Shown piece by piece: positions 16,671 through 27,000 of a stretch of DNA of 64,000 bases. The DNA is from HGM04593 sp045631205 (GTDB lineage: Bacteria > Bacteroidota > Bacteroidia > Bacteroidales > Bacteroidaceae): contig JAZQUI010000012.1 in the NCBI GenBank assembly GCA_045631205.1, positions 62,001-126,000 of the forward strand. The letters are read 5' to 3'. The stretch's first letter is position 1. Each line of letters starts with the position of its first letter. The notes beneath the pieces are model-generated. The model was given only the letters and a program-made list of their open reading frames with translations. It did not search any database and was not told the origin of the DNA. The position numbers and the translations under genes were made by a program.

Positions 16671-16745
16671 CTATAAAACGGTGTAAAAAACGAACAAAAG
16701 AGTGACAATGATTACAGTTTGTGAAAACTTTTTCTTTGCAAATGT

Positions 16746-16776
16746 ATTGTTAATCCAAAAAATAGCTGTATCTTTG
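16746..16776 (+). promoter_or_regulatory. Promoter for rpsO
   Basis: ATTG at 16746-16749, a 19-base gap, then TATCTTTG at 16769-16776. This fits the Bacteroidota promoter with one mismatch. Transcription would start near 16783, about 38 bases before rpsO. Confidence 0.65.
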
Positions 16777-16820
16777 CGCCGCTAAATAAAATTTTTAATC
16801 ATTTTTTAAAACACAAATCT

Positions 16821-17090
16821 ATGTATTTGGATTCAGCTAAAAAGCAAGAGATCTTTGGTACATACGGAAAGTCTAACACTGATACTGGTTCAGCAGAGAG
16901 CCAGATTGCATTGTTCTCATACCGTATCGCCCATTTGACGGAGCACCTCAAGGCAAACCGTAAAGATTATAGCACACAGAGAGCCTTGACAATGTTGGTA
17001 GGTAAACGTCGTTCACTCCTTAACTACTTGAAGGACCGTGATATCGAGCGTTACCGTGCAATTGTTGCAAAACTTGGCTTGCGTAGATAA
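16821..17090 (+). CDS. rpsO: 30S ribosomal protein S15
   Basis: An 89-residue primary 16S rRNA-binding protein of the small-subunit platform. The family pattern is complete: FGKSNTDTGSAESQIALFSYRIAHLTEHLKANRKDYSTQRALTMLVGKRRSLLNYLK, stated here as successive blocks at residues 12-70, ending DIERYRAIVAKLGLRR. It is a single-gene unit with its own promoter at 16746-16776 and a terminator 21 bases after the stop. Confidence 0.97.
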   Translation: MYLDSAKKQEIFGTYGKSNTDTGSAESQIALFSYRIAHLTEHLKANRKDYSTQRALTMLVGKRRSLLNYLKDRDIERYRAIVAKLGLRR

Positions 17091-17111
17091 TCTACGCCTG
17101 AAAAGGTTAAG

Positions 17112-17141
17112 ATACCCTCTCAAACGAGAGGGTATTTTTTT
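17112..17141 (+). terminator. Terminator after rpsO
   Basis: ATACCCTCTC (17112-17121) pairs perfectly with 17126-17135 around an AAAC loop, followed by a seven-base T-run. It is a standard intrinsic terminator. The next 95 bases hold nothing recognisable. Confidence 0.93.
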
Positions 17142-17238
17142 GTCTATACGTAACAAGGTTATAAGGGAATAGTCGAGGGGTTGTTCTCTTTGCCGAGTTA
17201 TTTTTCTTTTCCTATTACGCAATCTATGTAATGGTATA

Positions 17239-17274
17239 ACAAACAAAAGCGACCATTTGGTCGCTTTTGTTTGT
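17239..17274. terminator. Terminator after the GH20 gene
   Basis: A perfect 17-base-pair inverted repeat (17239-17255 with 17258-17274), with A/T ends giving a U-tract on either strand. It lies 18 bases beyond the GH20 stop codon. Confidence 0.88.
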
Positions 17275-17291
17275 ATAAGTTGGTTGTGATT

Positions 17292-20200
17292 TTACTTCAC
17301 AAGTACCTTTTCGCCGTTTATAATGTATATACCGGGTGTAACTATGCGGGTAATCTTGTTTCCGCGAAGGTCGTAAATGGTATCGGTACCGGTAGTGGCA
17401 TTGTCTTCTATTTCGACAATGGATGTGGGAACGTTTACACTGCTCTTCTGGAATTCCCAAGTGCAGGCTCCCCAGAAAGGCTTCATAAGGATAAAGTTCC
17501 AAGAGTTCTGGTTTGAGTACCAGCTGTTGGTGCCTGTCGCATCGATGATGCAAATACCTGTTTTTCCCTCCAATGTACGCTCTTCAAGTGTCCACGCATA
17601 ATCCTGACCAAGTTTTATACCCTGCTCGCCATTGTGTGCAGCGGGGTAAGCTGCTGTACCGGTAGCCTTGTTGTAAAGGTATACTTTGCCATTGGGTCTT
17701 TTAACAATGCTCCACAACATATTGTCGTTGTTGCTCTTGTTCTGCGGTGAAACAATGTTGTTGCTGCCACTGTAACCTGCATATTTGCCAAACCATACAT
17801 TATATATATGGTAGTAATAATCCTCGCTCAATCCCTGTGCGATGCTGGTTCTTTCCATCATCTGGAACTGGTTGTAAAGGGCAACGTATGCGTTGTACTG
17901 TGTCTCGGTTACACTGCCGGTTGCGATGGTTGCTTTTGCGGGAGTAATAACGCTGTTCTGCAAGTAGTCGAGAGCCTCTTGTGTATATTCGTTTGCTTCG
18001 CCGGGTTTTGCGGTGAGAATTATAATCTCGCCTTTCTTTACTAGTCCTTCGAGCTGTGCTTTGAAGTCGCTTATCTCAATGAATTTCCAGGTTCCGTTGT
18101 AGCATAGGGCGGCCTCGTCCTTTGCATATACATCGCCCGATATTTCGGCGCTCAAACGTTTTACGCTACCGGTCATTGCCGCGTTGTAGCCATTGACTGC
18201 CGAAATTGTTACCACGCCGGGAATGTATGTGAAGTCTTGTGTGGCAATTGTGGCTTTGTCAATTCTTACGGGTGTACCGTTGTCGCTCATTGTTATGGCA
18301 GTGTTGTAATTGCCCATTGTAATCTGCTTGCCGCTGTAAAGGTTGGTTACAATGTACCCCTCATTCGCAGCAGTGAACTGCCAAAGCTCTTCGGGTTCGG
18401 TCTGCGGTGTGTAGTGGAAACGCACGCCATCCTCTTTCTGGTACATTGTAGAACCAATATATTGGCGTTTGTAGTAAGTCGATGCCGAAATAATCTGGTA
18501 TGTCTTGCCCTCTTCGGGTTGTGTGATGGGGGCATTCTTGTAGTTTGCGATAGCGGTGATGAGTGCTGCTGCGTCATCGGTGGTTGCCTCGGCGTATGCA
18601 GCCTGCAAAGCGTCGAAAATCTCGGCTGCGGGGTAACCGACACCACCGCGAATGCTGTTCTCGAGAATGCTCTTGGCCTCAATCAATGCGCTCTCTTCTG
18701 TTGTGTATTCAGTGGGCTCAATGTAGTGCTTAGCATATTTGTAGTCGAGAAGTTCGAAAATCTCGTCGTGGCTTTGCAAACGTTTGTAGAACGATACCCA
18801 GTTCTTCTTTGCAGTGGGCAACCAACCAATCTCGGAGAGGGCAAGGAGGCGGGGAAGCAACTGGTATTCTACCTCGTCAATGTCGTTGGTGGTCTCTGTC
18901 CACATATTTCCCTGTACGCCAAGAGCATACTCTTCGCGTCCCGAAAGGTTGCTCAATGGGTTCAAACTATAAATTTCCTCAACGGTGTTTATTCCCCAAC
19001 CTCCGTTGTATAGCTCGTCTACGAAGCGGTCGTTCTCGTTCGACTGCATAAAGTCGAGGTAAAGGTGGCTGTAAGGAACTATGATAGATTTCATACCTCT
19101 GTTGGCTGCCTGTCCGCTGTAACCAATACCGTTCCACGCCATAATAACAGGCTTGGTCTCGTTGTTGTCGTTCCAGTTCGACAACAATTCGTCCCAAACG
19201 ATAATGTCTTTGCCGTGCTTGTTTTTGAGGTGTTTGCCGAGTTCTTCAACAAGCCAAGACTGCAATTGGTGTACACCGGCAAGGCCAAGCTCCTGAACGC
19301 GGGCAAGGCACTGCTGGTTTGTCCTCCATTGTTCAGTGGGGCACTCGTCGCCACCAATGTGTATGTAGTCGTAGGGGAAAATGTTGGCAATGTTGTCGAG
19401 AACACATTTCAAGAAATCAATCACGCGGTCGTCTCCAATGTTGAGTACATCGTGCGAAATTCCGCCGTCTACGCGTACAGAGTATTTCTTTGTAGAGTCG
19501 CAGCTGAATTCGGGGTATGCGGTTACGGCTGCAACCATATGGCCGGGGAGGTCAATCTCGGGGATTATTTCAATATTGCGCTCTTTGGCGTATGCAACAA
19601 CCTCGCGAAGTTCGTCCTGTGAGTACCACATACCGCGGCCGTACTCTGTGTCGTCGTAGAAGTTCTGTCCGTCATTGTTGCTGAACGATGCCGAGCGTAT
19701 TGAACCAACCTCGGTAAGTTTGGGGTATTCGGGAATCTCTACACGCCAGCCCTGGTCGTCGGTGAGGTGCCAGTGGAAACGGTTCATCTTGTAGAATGCA
19801 AGAATGTCTAGCACTTTCTTTACCTCCTCTTTGTTGAAGAAGTGGCGGGCGATGTCGAGCATGTATCCGCGGTGTCCCAAAATGGGCTGGTCGGTGATGC
19901 TTACAAAAGGAATCTCCCATTTTGTGTTGTTCTGCACTGTTTGTGCAAAGAAGTCGCGAGGCATTAACTGTTTGAGTGTCTGCATAGCGTAGAACCATCC
20001 GGCAAAGCCCGAAGCCTTTATCTCAATGTTATTTGCGTTTACAACGAGTGTATAGCCCTCGGCGGGGAGGCTGCTGTCGGTACCGAACCATATTTCACCC
20101 TCGCCGGCTGTTGCTCCGGCGATTTTTGTTTGGAGTGTGATGCCCGATGCTTTTGCGAGTTGTGTGGCAAATGCCTCGGCGTGTTGCTGCATATCCTCGC

Positions 20201-20819
20201 CGGTGTATGCTATGGCGTTGAGAGATGTCATGTCGAAATTCTCCTCGCTATTTGTTACGGTGAGTTCTGTGGGGTGGGGTATTACGGAAATTTTACCAAG
20301 TTGTTCGTATGAAGAAGCGTCGATAAACTGCACGGGGTTGTTGGCATCGTTGTTGCTGTCCCAGAGTCCTACGCCGCGGTTTTCCGAGGGACCTCCCCAA
20401 AGGTTCATAGAAATACTTGTGTTCCCGGTGGGCTGAATCTCATAGTAGCCGCTGTAACCGCTATAACCGGTGGTGTTTATCTTGAATGTCTTTACTCCGC
20501 TGTTAACGTTGCTTGCGGCAAAAACTTTCTGGTTTTTCGATGCCGAACCAACATAAAGGGTGTAACCTTTCTTGTTTGTAAAGGTGTAACCGCTTGTTGC
20601 GTTGCCGGTTATTTTCCACAATTGTGCATCGCTGCCTGTAGCGGCTGCTGTGGTTATCTCTGCGCCGCTTGTCTCGGCTGTAAAAGCATTACCGCCGTTC
20701 ATAAACTGAATGAGGTACCATTTTGTAACCTCATTGGTGCTGATAATGGGGAACTCTTGTGCATAAGAGCCTGCCCAGCTTGCAATCATCAGCAAAAGGA
20801 GTAAAATTTTTTGTTTCAT
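17292..20819 (-). CDS. Modular GH20 beta-N-acetylhexosaminidase with ricin-like domains and T9SS-like tail
   Basis: A 1175-residue secreted enzyme with signal peptide MKQKILLLLLMIASWAGSYAQ. Residues about 25-165 resemble a ricin-type beta-trefoil. About 175-310 is the GH20b-like domain. About 315-690 is the catalytic barrel, with GHRGYMLDIARHF, FHWHLTDDQGWR and HIGGDECP holding the catalytic pair Asp491-Glu492. The enzyme removes terminal beta-GlcNAc or GalNAc by substrate-assisted catalysis. Later regions include a helical linker and more trefoil-like sequence (about 770-920 and 1020-1140). The last 35 residues (TIYDLRGNKI, then GIYIINGEKVLVK) resemble a T9SS sorting tail. It is divergent from the GH84-GH2 gene, so both probably act on the same host or dietary glycans. 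Confidence 0.9.
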   Translation of the reverse strand: MKQKILLLLLMIASWAGSYAQEFPIISTNEVTKWYLIQFMNGGNAFTAETSGAEITTAAATGSDAQLWKITGNATSGYTFTNKKGYTLYVGSASKNQKVFAASNVNSGVKTFKINTTGYSGYSGYYEIQPTGNTSISMNLWGGPSENRGVGLWDSNNDANNPVQFIDASSYEQLGKISVIPHPTELTVTNSEENFDMTSLNAIAYTGEDMQQHAEAFATQLAKASGITLQTKIAGATAGEGEIWFGTDSSLPAEGYTLVVNANNIEIKASGFAGWFYAMQTLKQLMPRDFFAQTVQNNTKWEIPFVSITDQPILGHRGYMLDIARHFFNKEEVKKVLDILAFYKMNRFHWHLTDDQGWRVEIPEYPKLTEVGSIRSASFSNNDGQNFYDDTEYGRGMWYSQDELREVVAYAKERNIEIIPEIDLPGHMVAAVTAYPEFSCDSTKKYSVRVDGGISHDVLNIGDDRVIDFLKCVLDNIANIFPYDYIHIGGDECPTEQWRTNQQCLARVQELGLAGVHQLQSWLVEELGKHLKNKHGKDIIVWDELLSNWNDNNETKPVIMAWNGIGYSGQAANRGMKSIIVPYSHLYLDFMQSNENDRFVDELYNGGWGINTVEEIYSLNPLSNLSGREEYALGVQGNMWTETTNDIDEVEYQLLPRLLALSEIGWLPTAKKNWVSFYKRLQSHDEIFELLDYKYAKHYIEPTEYTTEESALIEAKSILENSIRGGVGYPAAEIFDALQAAYAEATTDDAAALITAIANYKNAPITQPEEGKTYQIISASTYYKRQYIGSTMYQKEDGVRFHYTPQTEPEELWQFTAANEGYIVTNLYSGKQITMGNYNTAITMSDNGTPVRIDKATIATQDFTYIPGVVTISAVNGYNAAMTGSVKRLSAEISGDVYAKDEAALCYNGTWKFIEISDFKAQLEGLVKKGEIIILTAKPGEANEYTQEALDYLQNSVITPAKATIATGSVTETQYNAYVALYNQFQMMERTSIAQGLSEDYYYHIYNVWFGKYAGYSGSNNIVSPQNKSNNDNMLWSIVKRPNGKVYLYNKATGTAAYPAAHNGEQGIKLGQDYAWTLEERTLEGKTGICIIDATGTNSWYSNQNSWNFILMKPFWGACTWEFQKSSVNVPTSIVEIEDNATTGTDTIYDLRGNKITRIVTPGIYIINGEKVLVK

Positions 20820-20975
20820 AATATATCTATTTTTTTATAAAAAGTTTTTTCCCCAATTATAATTGAATACTTTGTAAAAGTATATTTTTTTTGCCCAACA
20901 AAATCATAAGAAGTGTTTTTTTTTATAAAAAAATGTAAAAATATTTAAAAGTGATAGTTTCTTAACAATTTTCTA

Positions 20976-20983
20976 TATATTTG
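20976..20983 (+). promoter_or_regulatory. Possible -7 box for the GH84-GH2 gene
   Basis: TATATTTG matches TAnnTTTG, 46 bases before the start at 21030. No TTTG occurs 19-21 bases upstream, so an activator may be needed. The divergent region 20820-21029 is very AT-rich. I see no clear promoter facing GH20. Confidence 0.4.
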
Positions 20984-21029
20984 AACTTAATATTGAAATT
21001 ACATCGAATATATTTAAAATTTATATTTT

Positions 21030-24000
21030 ATGAAAACTTATCTAAAATCATTGGTTGCAACATTGTTGCTGCTATTGTGTGCGACACTTCCATCGGTGTC
21101 GCAGGTGGTGAGCATAAGCCCCGTTCCGCAAGAAATCTCTTGGGGAGGTAGTGTGGCTTTCCCCTCTTCCACTTCATTTATGCTTACTGGTGATGCCGAT
21201 GCCGACGCTGTGGCTCTTTTTGAAAAGAACTTCACAACCGGCGGTACAGTTCAGGTGATTATTGGTGAGCGCGGCGATGCTGCCGTTGCTGCCTATGAGA
21301 GTCTTATCCCCGCTGTCCCCGAAGGCTACTATCTTTCTGTAAGCGGTGACAAAGTGGTCATTGCCGGTAACGACGGTGCCGGAACTTTCTACGGTGTGCA
21401 GACATTTGTACAGATAGCTTCACAGCCCCAGGTTATGAGCGTTACCGTAACCGACTATCCTTCGGTTCCGTATCGCGGTCTTGTTGAGGGATACTATGGT
21501 AACCCTTACAGTGAGGCAAACCGTATGAGCCTTTTCGAAATGTTTGGTCGCCAAAAGATGAATATGTACATCTATGGTCCCAAGGATGATGCTTATCACC
21601 GTGGAAAGTGGCGCGAGAACTATCCCGCCGCCCAGGCCGAAAAGATTCGCTCTTATGTAAATGTTGCAAAAGCCAACAAAGTCGATTTCGTGTGGGCTAT
21701 TCACCCCGGTGAGGATATCCAATGGAACAAGACCGACAGCGTGAACATTGTGAACAAGCTTAAAGCAATGTACGACCTTGGCGTCAGAACCTTTGCTGTC
21801 TTCTTCGACGATGTTTGGGGTGGCGAAGGTACTCGCGGCGACAAGCAGGCGCAGTTGATGAACTACATTACCGACGAGTTGAACAAGGCTTACGACGATG
21901 TGAACCCTTGTATCATCTGCCCCACACAATATAACCGTGGTTGGACAAGTGGCGACTATCTCTCTACACTCGGTAACACAATGTACCCAGAGGTGCGCAT
22001 AATGTGGACCGGTAACAGTGTGGTGGATATGATAAACAAGAGCGATATGCAGTGGATAAATGCCCAGATTAAACGCAAGGCATTCATTTGGCTCAACTAT
22101 CCTGTTTCGGATTACTGCATAAACCACCTGCTTATGGGTCCCACATACGGCAACGACCTTAACATTGCCGATATGCTTTCGGGATTCACTGCCAACCCAA
22201 TGGAGTATGCCGAGGCTTCAAAGGTGTCGCTTTTCAGCATAGGTGACTATAACTGGAATATGCCCGCCTACGATGCCGACGCTTCTTGGGAAAATGCAAT
22301 AGAATATCTTATGCCGCAGAATGCTGCCGATTTCCGCTTCTTCTGCGAGAATAATGTCGACCTTGGTGTAACCGTACACGGTTTGCGCCGCACCAACGAA
22401 TCGCCCGAGTTTGTGGCGGCCAAAGAGGTTTACAATGCAAAGTTGGCCGAAGGCGACAAGGCAGCTGCTTTTGCTGCTGTAGGTGCACAGTTCGATAAAT
22501 TTGTCTCATCAACAAACAATCTTCTTGCAACCGACGAGGCTCCTGCTCTCATTGAGGAGATAACTCCTTGGCTTGAATCTATGCGTTATCTTGGTCTTAA
22601 AGGTGTTTCGCTTGTTGAGATGCATAACGCTCTTATATGTGAAAAACCCGACAGCTTCGTTAACAGTTATTTGCGATACAAGGAGTACGACAATGCACAG
22701 GCTGCTTTGCGCTCACGCGACTTCGAGGGAACAATCAAACAGGCTACACCCGTGGTGGGCACAGTTTATGTTGAACCTTTTATAAAGGAGACACTTGGTG
22801 AACTTGTTGCCGAATATAAAGAGAATTTCGATTATCGCATCGATGTATTCCCCGCACAGGTATTGGAGAATGGTACATACTACATCAAGTACAATGGCGC
22901 TTACCTCACCAACACCACTCCTAACACAGCAAACAGTGTTCCGCAGTTTGTGGCAGAGATAGACGATGTTCGCCCGCAGAAACAGGAGTGGAAGATAAGT
23001 ATTGACCCATCTACTGGCCGTTACAAGATTATAAACCTCGAGGATAACCGTTACCTCAACGAGAAGGGACAATTTACTGTAAGTGAATCGACCAACCCCT
23101 ACGAGGCTGCATGGCATACATACGATATCTATCGTTTGGCCAACGGCAAGTACGCTGTACAGAATGGTGGCAGTGCCGGTGACAAGTTCTGGACATCAAA
23201 TGGCACAAGAGTAAGTGTGAGCAGTTCAAACGAGCCTCTTCCTGCTCACTTTATATTTGAAATTGTGCCCATAAGCGGTGCTGCAGAGGAGGAGACCTTT
23301 ATCTCGGCAAGTGGTGTCTATTATATAATTGATGGTGGCAAGTACCTTACCAATAACAATATCGGCGGCTCAGGCGGCACACCCACCTTTGAAAGCGTTA
23401 TAGCTCCCGGCCTTGCCCAGGAGTGGCTTATAACACCCGATGCTGCGGGCAAGGACTATTACAAGATTGTAAGCAATGCCGACGGACGCTATATCAATGA
23501 GTATGGTGTTTTTGGTACAAACGCCTATTATAGTGACTGGAATACCTATCTCATCACTATGCAGGATGGTCTTTTCTCAATCCGTTGGACACAGTCGGCA
23601 ACAAAGAATGGTGTCAAATTCCTTGTGAGCAACGGCCGTAATCTTGTGGAGCAGGCTGTTCCACACTCTGAAAGCTACACCGTGGCTATTGAGAAAAAAT
23701 ACGAGGAACCCACAACTCCCGAAGAGCCCGATGAGATTACAGCATCTTCGATAGATATTTACAGAATAGAAAATATAGGTACCGGCAATTTTATCTCTAA
23801 TGGCGGAAATAAAGCCAATGATGCAACCATCATTTATGCAGCAGACGATGCAACCGACGCCGGTCAGCAGTGGGCGCTTTACCCCACAGGCGTTGCCGAC
23901 GAGTATATTTTCATTAACCCCGTTTCTAAAAGGGCTGTAGATATGGCACCTGAGGTGGGGCATCCCGTGCAGTGGGATTCCAACCCTTATAATGTCAATC

Positions 24001-27000
24001 AGATATTTAAAATGGTGGAGGTTGGGCCTGGTATCTGCCGCCTTTTGAATGCTGGTAACTTGTCGCAGTGTCTTGGTGCTTCGGCATCGGGTGCTCCACG
24101 TATTGTTGAAGATTTTGAAAGTTCAACATCGCTTTTCCGTCTTCACAAGACTGGTGAGCAACTGTCGCTCGATTTCCCTGTGGCAAACAAGAGTTTTGTT
24201 ATAAAGAACCTGGCAACAGGTCTGGTTATGGCAGCTCCCTCGCATAGTTCGAAAGGAACAAAAGTAATATCTTCGGATTATTCAAAGAAGGATAACGGTC
24301 AGGTGTGGAAATTTGCTGCCGGTAATCGTGCTTATGTGCTCACCGTGCAGTATTACGCTCTTTCACTCGATATGGGATTGAACGGTAATCGTATTCCTCT
24401 GTTGTACACAACAGAAGCATCGAACAGTAACCAGAATATCTATTTCGAGGAGGTTGATGGCGAAGCTGGTGTATATCGTATCTACGCATTGGAGAGCGGT
24501 ACCAAATATTATTTGCGCGCTGTTGCCAACGAGGCTTTTACCACCACAACTGCTCCCTCGGGCGATGAAACAAAGTATGTTCTGGCTATGGTCAGCGGGT
24601 CTTTGGGCAACAATTGGGAGAACCAGGAGTTCTTTGAGGAGAATAAAGAGGCGGCTCACGCAACCTTCATTCCTTATACTTCAACCGCTCTTATGAAGGC
24701 CGATGCCAATTATGACCTTCCCTGGCTTACTCCGGAGAAGGCCGACTATTTGTCTTTGAACGGAACCTGGAAGTTTAACTTTGTTCCCACGCCTTCACAG
24801 CGTCCCGGCGAGGATGCTTTTTGGGGCGACGATGCCGATGTTTCTTCTTGGGATGAAATTGATGTTCCTTCGTGCTGGGAGATGAAGGGTTACGACCTGC
24901 CGCTTTATGTGAACGTGGAGTATGCCTTCCAGAATAAACCTCCTTATATTATAAATAAGGTAAGCGGCGTGGGCGACAACCCCGTGGGTTCTTACCGCCG
25001 CACATTCACTTTGCCCCAGGGTTGGGACGAGAAAAATGTATTCCTGCACTTCGACGGTCTTTACAGTGCGGCCTATGTGTGGGTGAATGGTGAATATGTG
25101 GGTTACACACAGGGTGGTAACAACGACCACGAATTCGAAATCAGCGCTTTTGTACGTGAGGGTGAGAACAATGTCTCTGTTCAGGTATTGCGTTGGAGCG
25201 ATGCCTCGTATCTCGAGGGACAGGATATGTTCCATATGAGCGGTCTTCATCGCGATGTATACTTGTATGCAACACCCAAGGCTTTTGTGCGCGACCACTA
25301 TATAACCTCTGTACTCGACGAGGATTATACAAGCGGTTCAATGAACATCGCTTTCGAGGTTGATAACAGAACCGGAATGGCTGCTGCAAAAACTATTGAA
25401 ACAGAACTTATAGACCCGCAGGGTGTGGTTGTCGCAACCCAATCGGCATCGGTTGAAATTGCTGCCGGCAACAAGAAGGGCACTGCGGTAATTACCTATG
25501 ATGCATTGAGCAACCTGCAGCTTTGGACTGCCGAAACTCCCAATCTCTATACAGTTGTTGTGCGTCAGAAAGACAACGCCGGCAACGAGGAGATGGTATT
25601 CTCTACAAAATATGGTTTCCGCACTGTTGAGATAAAGAATGGTGTAGTGCTCGTGAACGGGCAGCGCGTCTTCTTCAAGGGTGTAAACAACCAGGATACC
25701 CATCCCTTGTATGGTCGTGCAATAGATGTTGAGACTATGCTCAAGGATGTGGAGATGATGAAACAGAGCAATATGAATATGGTGCGCACCAGCCATTATC
25801 CCCGCCAGGCAAAGATGTATGCAATGTTCGACTACTACGGCTTGTATATAATGGATGAGGCCGATATTGAGTGCCATAAAAGCTGGGAGGATTACAAGAA
25901 GAACAGTATATCGAACGACCTTACCTGGCGCGCTCAATATGTGGACCGCACCGTGCGTATGGTTTATCGCGACCGTAACCACCCCTCAGTGGTCTTCTGG
26001 TCATTAGGTAATGAGTCGGGTGTTGGAGTGAACTTCAACTTTACTTACTCGGCAATACGTACATTGGATTCACGCCCCATACATTATGAGGGTTACTCTA
26101 ACGATAATTCGGCTGCAAACACCGATATGCACTCCAAGATGTACCCCGACCTCGCATACGTTCAATCAAATGCAAACAACAGCATTGGTGGCGAGCCCTT
26201 CTTTATGTGTGAGTATGCTCACGCTATGGGTAACGCTGTGGGTAACCTTCAGGAGTTCTGGGATATTGTGGAGAGCAGTAAATATGGTATCGGTGGTTGT
26301 ATATGGGACTGGGTTGACCAATCTATCTACGACCCGCAGGCTATAAAGAGTGGTGAGCTCAATGTTAACGGATTCCCGAAATATACATCGGGTTACGACT
26401 ATCCCGGTCCTCACCAGGGTAACTTTGTAAACAATGGTCTTGTTACTGCCGACCGCGCCTGGACACCTAAACTCACCGAGGTGAAAAAGGTATATCAGTA
26501 TGCTGCATTCTCTTATGATGCTGAGCAAGGTGTGCTCTCAATCAAGAATAAGTATAACTTTACCAATCTCGATAACTTCACACTCTCTTACTCGCTTTTG
26601 TGCAATGGTAAGGTCGTTGAGACAAAGAGCCAGGCAATGCCTTCGACCGAGCCTGGTGTTACTGTGGAAATTCCCGTTTCGTTCAGCAAGGCTGTTGAGG
26701 TTGGTGGCGAGTACTTGATGAATGTGGAATTGTTGAAGAACGATGCCGAGCCTTGGTGTGAGAGTGGCTATTCTATGGCTGCCGAGCAGTTTGTTTTGCA
26801 AGAGCGTTCACCCCTTGCTGCAATCTCTTCAACAGAGAGTCTCACTCTTGAAGCCGATGGCGGTTACACTGTAAGCAACGATAATGTTACATTCAGCATC
26901 AACAGCAACGGCTTTGTAACCAACTGGGTTGCCAACGGTGTTCAGGTGCTTGAGGGTGGCGACGGTTATCCCGTTTATAGCAACATCCGCTGGATTGAGA

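Noticed and set aside
18237..19013. 258-codon frame opposite the GH20 gene
   Set aside because: Very cysteine- and valine-rich, with no motif, and entirely inside a gene with intact catalytic residues.
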